Positions 36,684 through 43,180 of a stretch of 53,338 nt of DNA are shown here, in pieces. This DNA is from an uncultured Clostridia bacterium (GTDB lineage Bacteria; Bacillota; Clostridia; Oscillospirales; Ruminococcaceae), in the NCBI GenBank assembly GCA_944385925.1, contig CALWZE010000053.1, positions 1 through 53,338 on the forward strand. Direction: 5' to 3'. The notes below the pieces were generated by a model. That model did not search any database. It was given only the letters and a program-made list of their open reading frames with translations, and had not been told where the DNA came from. Position numbers and translations under genes: made by a program. How positions within the stretch are numbered: the stretch's first letter is position 1; every line of letters begins with the position of its first letter.

Positions 36684-37641
36684 TTTGGGCCTCCAGAGAC
36701 GGATCGATCCGGTGATAGCACAAGTCGGCGGCAAAAAGGGCCGCGATGGTCAGCACAGAGGAGATCAAAAATGTGTACTGGATGAGTGGATAATCCCGCG
36801 CAGAGACCGCGTCCCGCATCAGGACGCCGAGTCCCGGATAGGAAAAGACCGTCTCAACCAGCACCGAGCCGCTGAGCAGATACCCTACATCCATCATGAG
36901 CAGGGTAAAGACCGGCACAAAGGCGTTGCGCAAAATATAACCGGTATTGATTTTGTGTTCAGGCAGGCCGCGAAAGCGGGCCATGCGGACATAATCCGCC
37001 GACATGGTCTTAAGCACGCTGTAGCGGGTGGTCGAAAAATAGGGCATAAGAGAGGTGAGCACCAGCGCGAGTACCGGCAGCACCATATGCCAGGCGATGT
37101 CGGCGATTTTCGCAAACCCCTGTGCGTCGCTCCACATGGAGTAGGCACCATAGGTGGGAAACCAGCCGAGTTTTGCACCAAATACGCCAAGCAGCAAAAT
37201 GGCGATCCAGAAGGGCGGAATGGAGCTTAAAAAAGTGGTGCTCAGCACAATGCCGAGATCTTTCTTTTTTCGCCGACGCAGCGCCGAGGCTGCGCCCAGC
37301 AAACTGCCGAGCAGCACCGAAAGCAGCATGGTTGTGCCGGACAAAAGCAGAGTCCAGCCTGCGGCAGGCAGGATAAGCTCGGTGATGGGCAGGCGCTTGG
37401 AATAGGAAACGCCCCAATTACCGGTGAACAGGTCGCGGATGTAGTAGCCGAACTGTTTATACAGCGGATCAGTGAGATGGTATGCTTCCAGAATACCCAT
37501 CTTTTCTTCAGCGGTCATCGAACCGGTATCCTCGCCGACAAGGGTGCGGATCGGCGAGCCGGGCAGCAGCCGCGGAATGAAAAAGTTGACAACGATTACG
37601 ACAGCCAGAATAATCAGGTAGTGCACAAACCGCTTTTTCAT
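36673..37641 (-). CDS. Peptide-type ABC transporter permease (OppB/DppB-like)
   Basis: About 322 residues, six membrane segments. N-terminal VVIVVNFFIPRLLPGSPIR and the later MSADYVRMARFRGLPEHKI (the EAA loop that contacts the ATPase) identify DppB/OppB. The start is the ATG at 37641, with GGGAGGGATC just upstream. A bidirectional terminator-like hairpin at 37762-37796 lies between this gene and that for the binding protein, so permease and ATPase levels are probably lower than those of the binding protein. Confidence 0.92.
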   Translation of the reverse strand: MKKRFVHYLIILAVVIVVNFFIPRLLPGSPIRTLVGEDTGSMTAEEKMGILEAYHLTDPLYKQFGYYIRDLFTGNWGVSYSKRLPITELILPAAGWTLLLSGTTMLLSVLLGSLLGAASALRRRKKKDLGIVLSTTFLSSIPPFWIAILLLGVFGAKLGWFPTYGAYSMWSDAQGFAKIADIAWHMVLPVLALVLTSLMPYFSTTRYSVLKTMSADYVRMARFRGLPEHKINTGYILRNAFVPVFTLLMMDVGYLLSGSVLVETVFSYPGLGVLMRDAVSARDYPLIQYTFLISSVLTIAALFAADLCYHRIDPSLEAQNAQ

Positions 37642-37761
37642 TGCTGATCCCTCCCTTGAATGAATTGACATAAATAATATTATAACATATTTTGCGCAGC
37701 TTTCAAAAGTCTGTCAGCGACAAAAAAAGAAGCCGTGAAGAAATCCACGTACCGGCCCAAA

Positions 37762-37796
37762 AACGCCGCCATACACTAGCGTACGGCGGCGTTTTG
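37762..37796 (-). terminator. Hairpin between binding-protein and permease genes
   Basis: AACGCCGCC (37762-37770) pairs with GGCGGCGTT (37786-37794); the inner part (TAC-GTA) extends the stem with one mismatch. Read on the minus strand, GTTTTT follows. Placed 150 nt after the binding-protein stop, it probably acts as a partial terminator within the operon. Confidence 0.75.
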
Positions 37797-37948
37797 AGCG
37801 GGCTTTTGCGCCTTTCTCTGCACGCTTTGGGGAAATGCGGAGAAAAAGAACCCTTTCTCGCTCTCCGGGCGCTTGTCGGTCTGAAACCTGTCAATGAAGC
37901 GCGCCTGCATGGAGTGCGCAGATGCCGGATCTATGCGTGCAAAGTCGA

Positions 37949-39595
37949 TTAGACATCCAAAAAGCTGTAAAGATTGACGACGTTCATACCTTTGCCGGCG
38001 CAGAATCCACTGTACTGCGCGGTGTTGCAGGCCTGAAGGGTGTCTGCATAGCCAAAGCAGATCAGGCCCGGGTCTTCGGCGACGATCGTCTGAATTTCCC
38101 GCAGCGCCGCATAGAGGGTTTCCTCGTCTTCGGCGGCTGCGTAGGCGCCGGTCACTATTTCGTCGACCTGCGCATTGACATAGCCGCAGACATTATAGGT
38201 GCCGATGCTGTAATCCGAGCTGAACATATTGACCAGAAAATCCGGGTTGATACTGGTCCCCCATCCCCACATGGCGAGGTCATAGTCCCGGCCGGCCGAC
38301 ACCTCAAAGTCCGGCCAGACATAGGCGTCCACCGTGTCCATTTCCATGACCTTGACCGAAAGCTGGACGCCGATTTCCTTAAGCTGTTCGGCCATCATTT
38401 CAGCCGCCCGGATGCGCACCGTGTTGCCGGAATAGACAAGAATATCAAAAGCGCAGGGTGTTTCGCCGCTTTTATCCATCCTTATACCATCTGCGCCAAG
38501 CGGATAGCCGGCCGCGTCCAGCAATGCGTTTGCCTGCTGGGGATCATAAACATAATCCAGTCCATCCACTGAATAGGGCATATCGGGACGAATCACCCCT
38601 CTGGTGCCGACTATGCAGTATTCGCCGTAGAGGGTCTGCATGATGCCTTTAACATCCACCGCATAGCACAGCGCATCGCGGAAAACCGGATCATTCAGAA
38701 TCTCCGCGCCGTTGTTGATGTTCATGATCATCGGCGCATAGCCGGGATTTGCGAAAATTTCGATACCGGGCGCGGCATTGAAGGTTTCCAGCATCTCGAT
38801 GCTGATGCTGGAGGTTGCCGCCGCGAGTTCGCCGGACAGCAGCGAGGTCTGCACCGCGGTCGAGTCGGTCATGATCGGCATATTTATCCGGCCGACCTTG
38901 GGTGTGCCTTTGAAATAGTCCTCCACCGCTTGGAGAACGTAGTATTCGCCGGTTTTGTACTCCGCAAGCTGGTAGGGGCCGCTGCCTATTGCCTCATGTA
39001 CCGTGGAAGCGTCCTCGACCGATTCATACTGGGCTTTGGAGATGATCCGCATTTCGCACAGCCCGCCGCGCAGGAAATTGATATCCGGCGCCGCAAGATG
39101 GATGATCACCGTGCGCGCATCCGGGCAGTCGATCGACTCGATTTGATTGCAGATCTTCCGCTGGCTCGCGACGTTCTGGGTAGCGGGATATTGCAGCGAG
39201 AACGCGACGTCTTCGCTGGTAACCGGCGTGCCGTCATGAAACTTCTGCCCCTCCAGCAGGGTCAGGGTAAAGGTGCGGTAACCGTCTGAGACGGAATAGT
39301 CGTCCTCCACCATCCAGGGCACGACGTTGTTGTCCGGGTCGGTGGTGAACAGGGTGTCGTAGATCAACCGATTGACCGTCAGGCCGGTTGAGCTGACATA
39401 GGTGAAGGGGGTCAGGCTGTTTTCGTCTTTGGTGATCGCGATAACCAGCGAGTCGGCGGTTGCGGGCGAATTGCCGGTTTCGCCGCTCTGTCCGCCCGCG
39501 TCGGTGCCGCAGCCTGCTAAAAGCACCAGACACAGCAGCAGCGCGAGCAAGGCGCAGCCCCATTTTTTCTTTTTAAAACAATAACCAAGGTTCAT
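37949..39595 (-). CDS. Extracellular solute-binding lipoprotein, family 5 (peptide/opine/nickel type)
   Basis: 548 residues. A lipoprotein signal peptide (basic KKKK, hydrophobic core, LLAGC with Cys29 as lipidation site) precedes the mature SBP_bac_5 fold. Recognisable blocks are SLTPFTYVSSTGLTVNRLIY near the N-terminus, GQKFHDGTPVTSEDVAFSL, IGSGPYQLAEYKTGEYYVL, VFRDALCYAVDV and the later AMWGWGTSINPDF. It captures the importer's substrate outside the membrane. The substrate is not obvious; family 5 proteins bind oligopeptides, dipeptides, opines, Ni-histidine and others. The PIG-L-like gene lies 400 nt upstream on the same strand. Confidence 0.92.
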   Translation of the reverse strand: MNLGYCFKKKKWGCALLALLLCLVLLAGCGTDAGGQSGETGNSPATADSLVIAITKDENSLTPFTYVSSTGLTVNRLIYDTLFTTDPDNNVVPWMVEDDYSVSDGYRTFTLTLLEGQKFHDGTPVTSEDVAFSLQYPATQNVASQRKICNQIESIDCPDARTVIIHLAAPDINFLRGGLCEMRIISKAQYESVEDASTVHEAIGSGPYQLAEYKTGEYYVLQAVEDYFKGTPKVGRINMPIMTDSTAVQTSLLSGELAAATSSISIEMLETFNAAPGIEIFANPGYAPMIMNINNGAEILNDPVFRDALCYAVDVKGIMQTLYGEYCIVGTRGVIRPDMPYSVDGLDYVYDPQQANALLDAAGYPLGADGIRMDKSGETPCAFDILVYSGNTVRIRAAEMMAEQLKEIGVQLSVKVMEMDTVDAYVWPDFEVSAGRDYDLAMWGWGTSINPDFLVNMFSSDYSIGTYNVCGYVNAQVDEIVTGAYAAAEDEETLYAALREIQTIVAEDPGLICFGYADTLQACNTAQYSGFCAGKGMNVVNLYSFLDV

Positions 39596-39994
39596 GCTGT
39601 TCCTCTTTTTCTATTTTGTTAGGTGGTTTGCGGAATTTATCCAGCGTACCGCGGGATTTATTTGAGGGAAGATGCAACGCCTAAGGGGAAAACAGGTTTA
39701 AGCCTGCTTTTTATCCGCCATGCCCGGCCGCGAGACGTTCTCTTATTTTGCATTGGCCCGGACAGCCTGCCCGGCACGGACTTGAGACAAGGCAAAGGCA
39801 TTCGTCTCCGAAGCGGGAGAGACAAATAGAAGCCGCGTTCGCGTGGGACAATTGCCGGAGGAATTTTCCTGTTTCAAAGGAAAGCGTGCGCCGGACAATG
39901 GGGCTCTTTTGAGAGATGCGGCTATGTGTCCAATGTCCGCGCGGCGGCCAAATACGGGTTGAGAACCGACGCTTTCAGCTGCGCGGCAATCCTT
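39596..39994. other. Intergenic stretch between PIG-L-like and binding-protein genes
   Basis: About 400 nt. I see no gene. A weak inverted repeat (AACAGG, TTTAA, GCCTG) at 39691-39706 is flanked by T on the plus side. No clear promoter or riboswitch could be identified, so it is unclear whether the two genes share a transcript. Confidence 0.4.
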
Positions 39995-40753
39995 TTAATT
40001 TTCCAGCGCGTCAAACACAAAGCAGCCTTCCCGGCGGTAAGGCTCCGCATAGACGGCGGGGCAGTGGCCGGTCGAATAGGGGTAAAGATAAAAAGCTTTG
40101 TCCATCTCCCGCTTCATTTGGGTCCCGCGCGCGAGATCATCGGGCAGGGCTTCCCAATCCGGCACCAGACTTTTGCGGCGGGCGAGCTGCTCGGGAGTTT
40201 CGCCGTCCCGTTTGCCGAAATGAATCAGCTGAGCATGCAGCGCATCCATGGCGGCGCACTTTTCCTTCCACACGTCGAAAATATCGACGACGCAGTTGGG
40301 GTGTTCAGGAGTCATGAAATAGATCACGGCGCCGCCCCAGGGCGCAAGCCCCGGCAGTTCATCCAGTGCATAGGGCCTGCCTGCGAGCGCAATGGCCTCC
40401 AGCACAAGGGTCATGAAGGGCCTGCGGCCGGGATCGAGATCGGTGACACAGTGCTCGGTGTCCTGGGTCAGAATGATGTCCGGGCGGAATTCCCGAATGA
40501 CACGGATGATCGCGAGCTTTTCCTCGTAGGAAGCGCAGATTTTTCCGGTGTCCAGACCGAGAAACTCAACCGATGTCTGCAATATTTCCGCAGAGCGGCG
40601 CAGATCCTGCTGCATCTGCTCCCCCGCAAAGGCGATGGCGGCGTGAGACACACCTCCGTTTTTTGCGTTTTTCAGCAGCGCGCCGCCACATTCCACAACT
40701 TCCATGCTGTATGCGCCGAGCAGCAGCATGCGCTTTCCTGTTCCTTTGTGCAT
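39995..40753 (-). CDS. PIG-L-like (LmbE) deacetylase-fold protein with altered metal site
   Basis: 252 residues with the Rossmann-like layout of PIG-L/LmbE N-deacetylases: LLLGAYSMEVVECGGALL at the start, EFRPDIILTQDTEHCVTD in the middle, and an alternating beta/alpha pattern. Family members use AHPDDE and H-x-DH to bind zinc and remove N-acetyl groups from sugars. Here the first motif reads AYSME, and the second keeps only EH-x5-D, so the usual ligands are largely missing. It may be inactive, or use another site. GAGGGAACACT precedes the ATG. Upstream is a promoter, short ORF and terminator leader. Confidence 0.65.
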   Translation of the reverse strand: MHKGTGKRMLLLGAYSMEVVECGGALLKNAKNGGVSHAAIAFAGEQMQQDLRRSAEILQTSVEFLGLDTGKICASYEEKLAIIRVIREFRPDIILTQDTEHCVTDLDPGRRPFMTLVLEAIALAGRPYALDELPGLAPWGGAVIYFMTPEHPNCVVDIFDVWKEKCAAMDALHAQLIHFGKRDGETPEQLARRKSLVPDWEALPDDLARGTQMKREMDKAFYLYPYSTGHCPAVYAEPYRREGCFVFDALEN

Positions 40754-40788
40754 AGTGTTCCCTCTTTAATCTGGTTTAAATGAAATGA

Positions 40789-40835
40789 AAAAAAGCCATC
40801 CAAACGGGTCGGTCAGGTCCCGGGGATGACTTCAT
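40789..40835 (-). terminator. Terminator in the leader of the PIG-L-like gene
   Basis: Read on the minus strand, AAGTCATCC (40835-40827) pairs with GGATGGCTT, with one mismatch, across a loop that itself holds CCCGGG and CCCG. T7 follows. It lies after the promoter (40899-40927) and before the gene's start (40753), so it could act as an attenuator rather than an operon end. Confidence 0.6.
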
Positions 40836-40881
40836 GTCCATTGTTCAACAACGCTGAAAATTGTCGGGTACGCGCCTTCAT
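40813..40881 (-). other. Short leader ORF, 22 codons
   Basis: ATG at 40881 to TGA at 40813, reading MKARTRQFSALLNNGHEVIP then GT. It starts only about 11 nt after the predicted transcript start, without a clear ribosome binding site. Its last codons cover the 5' arm of the terminator at 40789-40835, so a ribosome there would prevent the hairpin from forming. The opening also resembles the N-terminus of isocitrate lyase/PEP mutase family proteins, so it could be a truncated remnant. Either reading is tentative. Confidence 0.3.
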
Positions 40882-40898
40882 GGCGTGCTTCTTTGCGA

Positions 40899-40927
40899 AG
40901 TATACCAGAGGGGAAAATGGCTGTCAA
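40899..40927 (-). promoter_or_regulatory. Promoter ahead of the PIG-L-like gene leader
   Basis: Read on the minus strand, TTGACA (40927-40922), a 17-bp spacer and TATACT (40904-40899). The predicted start of transcription is near 40892, leaving a leader of about 139 nt before the ATG at 40753. The bases between here and the flavodoxin terminator (40928-41166) show nothing else I can name. Confidence 0.75.
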
Positions 40928-41166
40928 CCCGCCCGGGGGGATATTCGGGCGAGAAAAATGGAGGAAAAAGCGGGCGGTTGTTTTAAACGGCACGCAGGTG
41001 CTCTCAAACCGGATTGGCATTTGCGCGGAATCGAAAGCGCACCGGGTATCGGGCAAAAATTGCTTCCTGTCGCTGTGCCTATTTTATTTTGTATTATAAA
41101 ATCATATTTCAGAATTATGTCGCAGCGGCTTAGCGGATTAAAATAAACAGAAAAGAGAAGGCCGGA

Positions 41167-41202
41167 TAAAAAGACAGCCGCGTCAAACTCGACGCGGCTT
41201 TG
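41167..41202 (-). terminator. Terminator after the flavodoxin gene
   Basis: AGCCGCGTC (41176-41184) and GACGCGGCT (41191-41199) form a perfect 9-bp stem with a 6-nt loop. On the minus strand GTCTTTTTA follows. It lies about 60 nt after the flavodoxin stop. Confidence 0.88.
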
Positions 41203-41258
41203 CCCAGAGCGGGCAGGCAAGGAGCTAACAAAAGGGTTAGAAATGGAAAGCTTATCAA

Positions 41259-41687
41259 TTAATGTTCCGCAAGCGCGGCACCGAGCGAGCGGCAGTTTGC
41301 GAGCGCGGCCTCATCCGGCGCTTCGTTGACAATGAGCGGATCGGCGCACAAAATCAGGCCGTCGCTTTCAGCACGCTGCTTCCAGTCACGCATCCATTGT
41401 CCGTCTCCCCAGCCATAAGAACCGAAAAGAACGGCAGGTTTTCCGCAGAGCATCGGCAGCATAGAAAGATACAGAGGCTCGAAAACCGAATCTTCCAAAA
41501 CCTCGTCTCCCATCGCCGGACAACCGAGCGCAAATTTATCGCAGCTCTCAAAATCGGACGCGGAGGCCATGTCCGCCGACAGCAGCTTGACGTCCGCTCC
41601 CGCGCTGCGCGCGCCTTCCGCAACCGCCTGCGCCATCGCTTCGGTGTTGCCGGTACCGGACCAGTAAATAACAGCAAGTTGATTCAT
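41259..41687 (-). CDS. Short-chain flavodoxin
   Basis: 142 residues from the ATG at 41687, which has CTGGAGGTTT upstream; the frame stays open further upstream, without support. It opens LAVIYWSGTGNTEAMAQAVA, the phosphate-binding loop for FMN, then KFALGCPAMGDEVLEDSVFE and VLFGSYGWGDGQWMRDW, the two isoalloxazine-contacting loops. Flavodoxins carry single electrons and often replace ferredoxin when iron is short. It lies 26 nt after DUF3793 on one transcript, and the promoter for that pair overlaps operator-like palindromes shared with feo. Confidence 0.92.
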   Translation of the reverse strand: MNQLAVIYWSGTGNTEAMAQAVAEGARSAGADVKLLSADMASASDFESCDKFALGCPAMGDEVLEDSVFEPLYLSMLPMLCGKPAVLFGSYGWGDGQWMRDWKQRAESDGLILCADPLIVNEAPDEAALANCRSLGAALAEH

Positions 41688-41713
41688 CTGAAACCTCCAG
41701 AAACAAGTTGAAA

Positions 41714-42277
41714 TCAGGCGCTTTGCAGCGCTTCGTGTAATGATTGCCCGCGCGCGAGGCGCCCGCACAGATGGGCGCGGCAGGCGTCGTATCGTGTGAA
41801 AATGCGTTTGGCGCGCGGTACGTCGCCGTATACCTTCCAGTATCCGCACAGCTTACAGCCTGCGCCGCCCGTTCGGATAAAAGCCAATACATCTTGCGGC
41901 GGATACCCCAGAAACAGCCCGATTTCATGCGGGCAGGCAACCTGTTCAAAACGGCTGCGCAGAAAGTCGATTTGTTCACTCAGTTTTCCAAAACGGGGAT
42001 AACCGGTTTCGTGAAGAATCTGCCGCGCGGTGGGATGGGCAAGACAGGCGTGCAGCCGGTCAGGCCGGTATAAAAACAGCAAGGCACGGCGTTCGCAGCG
42101 GCAGAGGATCTCGGCGCAAATACCCGATTGACCCAAAACCCGGCTGCAATACTGCATAACCGTTTGCGGATCGGGAAAAACCGAGCGAGACAGTGAAACC
42201 AGATTCGCCGCTTTTTCTCCCATCAAAACCGGCGCGCAGTGACCTGCGAGCAAAAGTTCCAGTTCCTTTGTCGGCAT
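41714..42277 (-). CDS. DUF3793 family protein
   Basis: 187 residues. The block HEIGLFLGYPPQDVLAFIRT, then CKLCGYWKVYGDVPRAKRIF and YDACRAHL, is the hallmark of DUF3793 as I know it: a Clostridia family of unknown function often next to flavodoxin or iron-uptake genes. The Cys residues (C-x2-C-GYW, and Cys residues in CEILCRCERR) could bind metal or haem. AAGGAGGTG precedes the ATG at 42277. Its placement under an apparent iron operator suggests a role in iron limitation. Confidence 0.85.
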   Translation of the reverse strand: MPTKELELLLAGHCAPVLMGEKAANLVSLSRSVFPDPQTVMQYCSRVLGQSGICAEILCRCERRALLFLYRPDRLHACLAHPTARQILHETGYPRFGKLSEQIDFLRSRFEQVACPHEIGLFLGYPPQDVLAFIRTGGAGCKLCGYWKVYGDVPRAKRIFTRYDACRAHLCGRLARGQSLHEALQSA

Positions 42278-42302
42278 AAAAACACCTCCTTGCTGTGTGT
42301 CG

Positions 42303-42344
42303 TTTTGCCATGTCGGTTAGCTTAAACTAACCGACATGGCAAAA
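42303..42344. promoter_or_regulatory. 18-bp perfect inverted repeat containing an operator copy
   Basis: The arms at 42303-42320 and 42327-42344 pair over 18 bp, with a CTTAAA loop. The inner part, GTTAG-CTTAAA-CTAAC (42316-42331), is one copy of the operator motif repeated in this region. It lies in the 5' untranslated leader of DUF3793. No T run follows the stem in either direction, so it is not an ordinary terminator. Confidence 0.7.
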
Positions 42345-42399
42345 AAATGTTCCGGTTCATTCACGGAGGGTAAAGAACAAGAACTTGAGGCTCTTATCA

Positions 42400-42415
42400 G
42401 TTAGTGTCAACTAAC
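42400..42415. promoter_or_regulatory. Operator copy at the DUF3793/flavodoxin promoter
   Basis: GTTAG (42400-42404), TGTCAA, CTAAC (42411-42415). It starts about 11 bp after the -10 box of the minus-strand promoter (42426-42454), over the expected transcription start, a position where a bound repressor would block transcription. Confidence 0.7.
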
Positions 42416-42425
42416 CGATGGGCAC

Positions 42426-42454
42426 ATGATAACAGTCTCAGGAGGATTTGTCAA
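42426..42454 (-). promoter_or_regulatory. Promoter of DUF3793-flavodoxin
   Basis: Read on the minus strand, TTGACA (42454-42449), a 17-bp spacer and TATCAT (42431-42426). The leader to the ATG at 42277 is about 140 nt and contains the long inverted repeat. Confidence 0.8.
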
Positions 42455-42567
42455 GCGTTTTTTTGAAAACATAGTGCAAGAAAATCGATGCATTTTTAAG
42501 ATTGCCGTTGCTTTAATGTAAGACAATCTAAGCGGCCAAAAAATTATTTTCGCAAGGAAAAATTTGC

Positions 42568-42596
42568 TTGACATAGCAAGTTAGTCGTGGTAAACT
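42568..42596 (+). promoter_or_regulatory. Promoter of the feo operon
   Basis: TTGACA (42568-42573), a 17-bp spacer and TAAACT (42591-42596). The spacer contains a GTTAG half-site (42580-42584), and a full operator copy follows at 42609-42624. Confidence 0.8.
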
Positions 42597-42608
42597 CATT
42601 GCGTTGAG

Positions 42609-42624
42609 GTTAGTAGAAACTAAC
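42609..42624. promoter_or_regulatory. Operator copy downstream of the feo promoter
   Basis: GTTAG (42609-42613), TAGAAA, CTAAC (42620-42624). It lies just after the expected start of feo transcription (near 42603) and before the feoA ribosome binding site. Confidence 0.7.
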
Positions 42625-42670
42625 TTATTGACGGGATAACCGGCTTTTGCAAAAAGGAGGAGAAAACGTG

Positions 42671-42880
42671 ATGCCTTTAACGATGGCGAAACCGGGTGAC
42701 AAGGTTGTGATAAGGAAAATAACCGGTAAGGATGAGGTGCGGCAGCATCTTGCGGAGCTTGGTTTTGTGGTGGATGGAACGATCATGGTGGTCAGCGAAA
42801 TGGCAGGCAATCTGATTTTGCAGGTCAAGGAAAGCAGGATTGCGCTGGATCGCACGATGGCAAACCGCATCATGATCTGA
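42671..42880 (+). CDS. feoA: FeoA-family SH3-like protein (first copy)
   Basis: 69 residues from the ATG at 42671, after AAAGGAGGAG; a GTG directly before it is possible. The fold is that of FeoA: PGDKVVIRKITGKDEVRQHL, AELGFVVDGTIMVV and the final ESRIALDRTMANRIMI. FeoA proteins bind or assist FeoB in ferrous iron uptake. Two feoA genes ahead of feoB is common in Clostridia. It is the first gene of the plus-strand iron operon. Confidence 0.92.
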   Translation: MPLTMAKPGDKVVIRKITGKDEVRQHLAELGFVVDGTIMVVSEMAGNLILQVKESRIALDRTMANRIMI

Positions 42881-42904
42881 CTATATTTTTAAGGAGGAAT
42901 GACT

Positions 42905-43126
42905 TTGAAAACACTCAGGGATGTGAAGGTCGGACAGAATGCCGTGGTCAAGCGGCTGCACGGTGACGGACCGGTCAAGCGAAGGATTATGGATATGGGG
43001 ATAACCAAGGGCGTGGAACTGCATGTCCGCAAGGTGGCTCCGCTTGGTGATCCGATGGAACTTAATGTACGGGGCTATGAGTTGAGCGTTCGCAAAGCGG
43101 ACGCGGCAATGATCGAGGTGGAATAA
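42905..43126 (+). CDS. feoA: FeoA-family SH3-like protein (second copy)
   Basis: 73 residues from the TTG at 42905, 7 nt after GGAGG; an ATG at 42899 touches that site and is less likely. KRRIMDMGITKGVELHVRKV, the core of FeoA, is followed by APLGDPMELNVRGYELSVRK, then ADAAMIEVE. It differs from the first copy by the classical GYELSVRKADA end, so this is the more orthodox FeoA partner of FeoB. It begins 24 nt after the first feoA. Confidence 0.94.
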   Translation: MKTLRDVKVGQNAVVKRLHGDGPVKRRIMDMGITKGVELHVRKVAPLGDPMELNVRGYELSVRKADAAMIEVE

Positions 43127-43132
43127 TTTTTG

Positions 43133-43161
43133 TTCAAAAGTTAGCCTAAACTAACTATAAT
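43133..43161 (+). promoter_or_regulatory. Operator copy inside a possible internal feoB promoter
   Basis: TTCAAA (43133-43138), 17 bp, then TATAAT (43156-43161). The operator copy GTTAG-CCTAAA-CTAAC (43140-43155) fills the spacer exactly. A transcript from here would begin near 43168, inside the feoB ribosome binding site (43164-43170), so the promoter may be weak or vestigial; the operator match itself is clear. Confidence 0.5.
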
Positions 43162-43180
43162 CTCAGGAGGAGCTCTGAAA

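Noticed and set aside
42303..42344. Possible intrinsic terminator at the long palindrome
   Set aside because: No T run follows the stem in either direction; T precedes the stem and A follows it on the plus strand.
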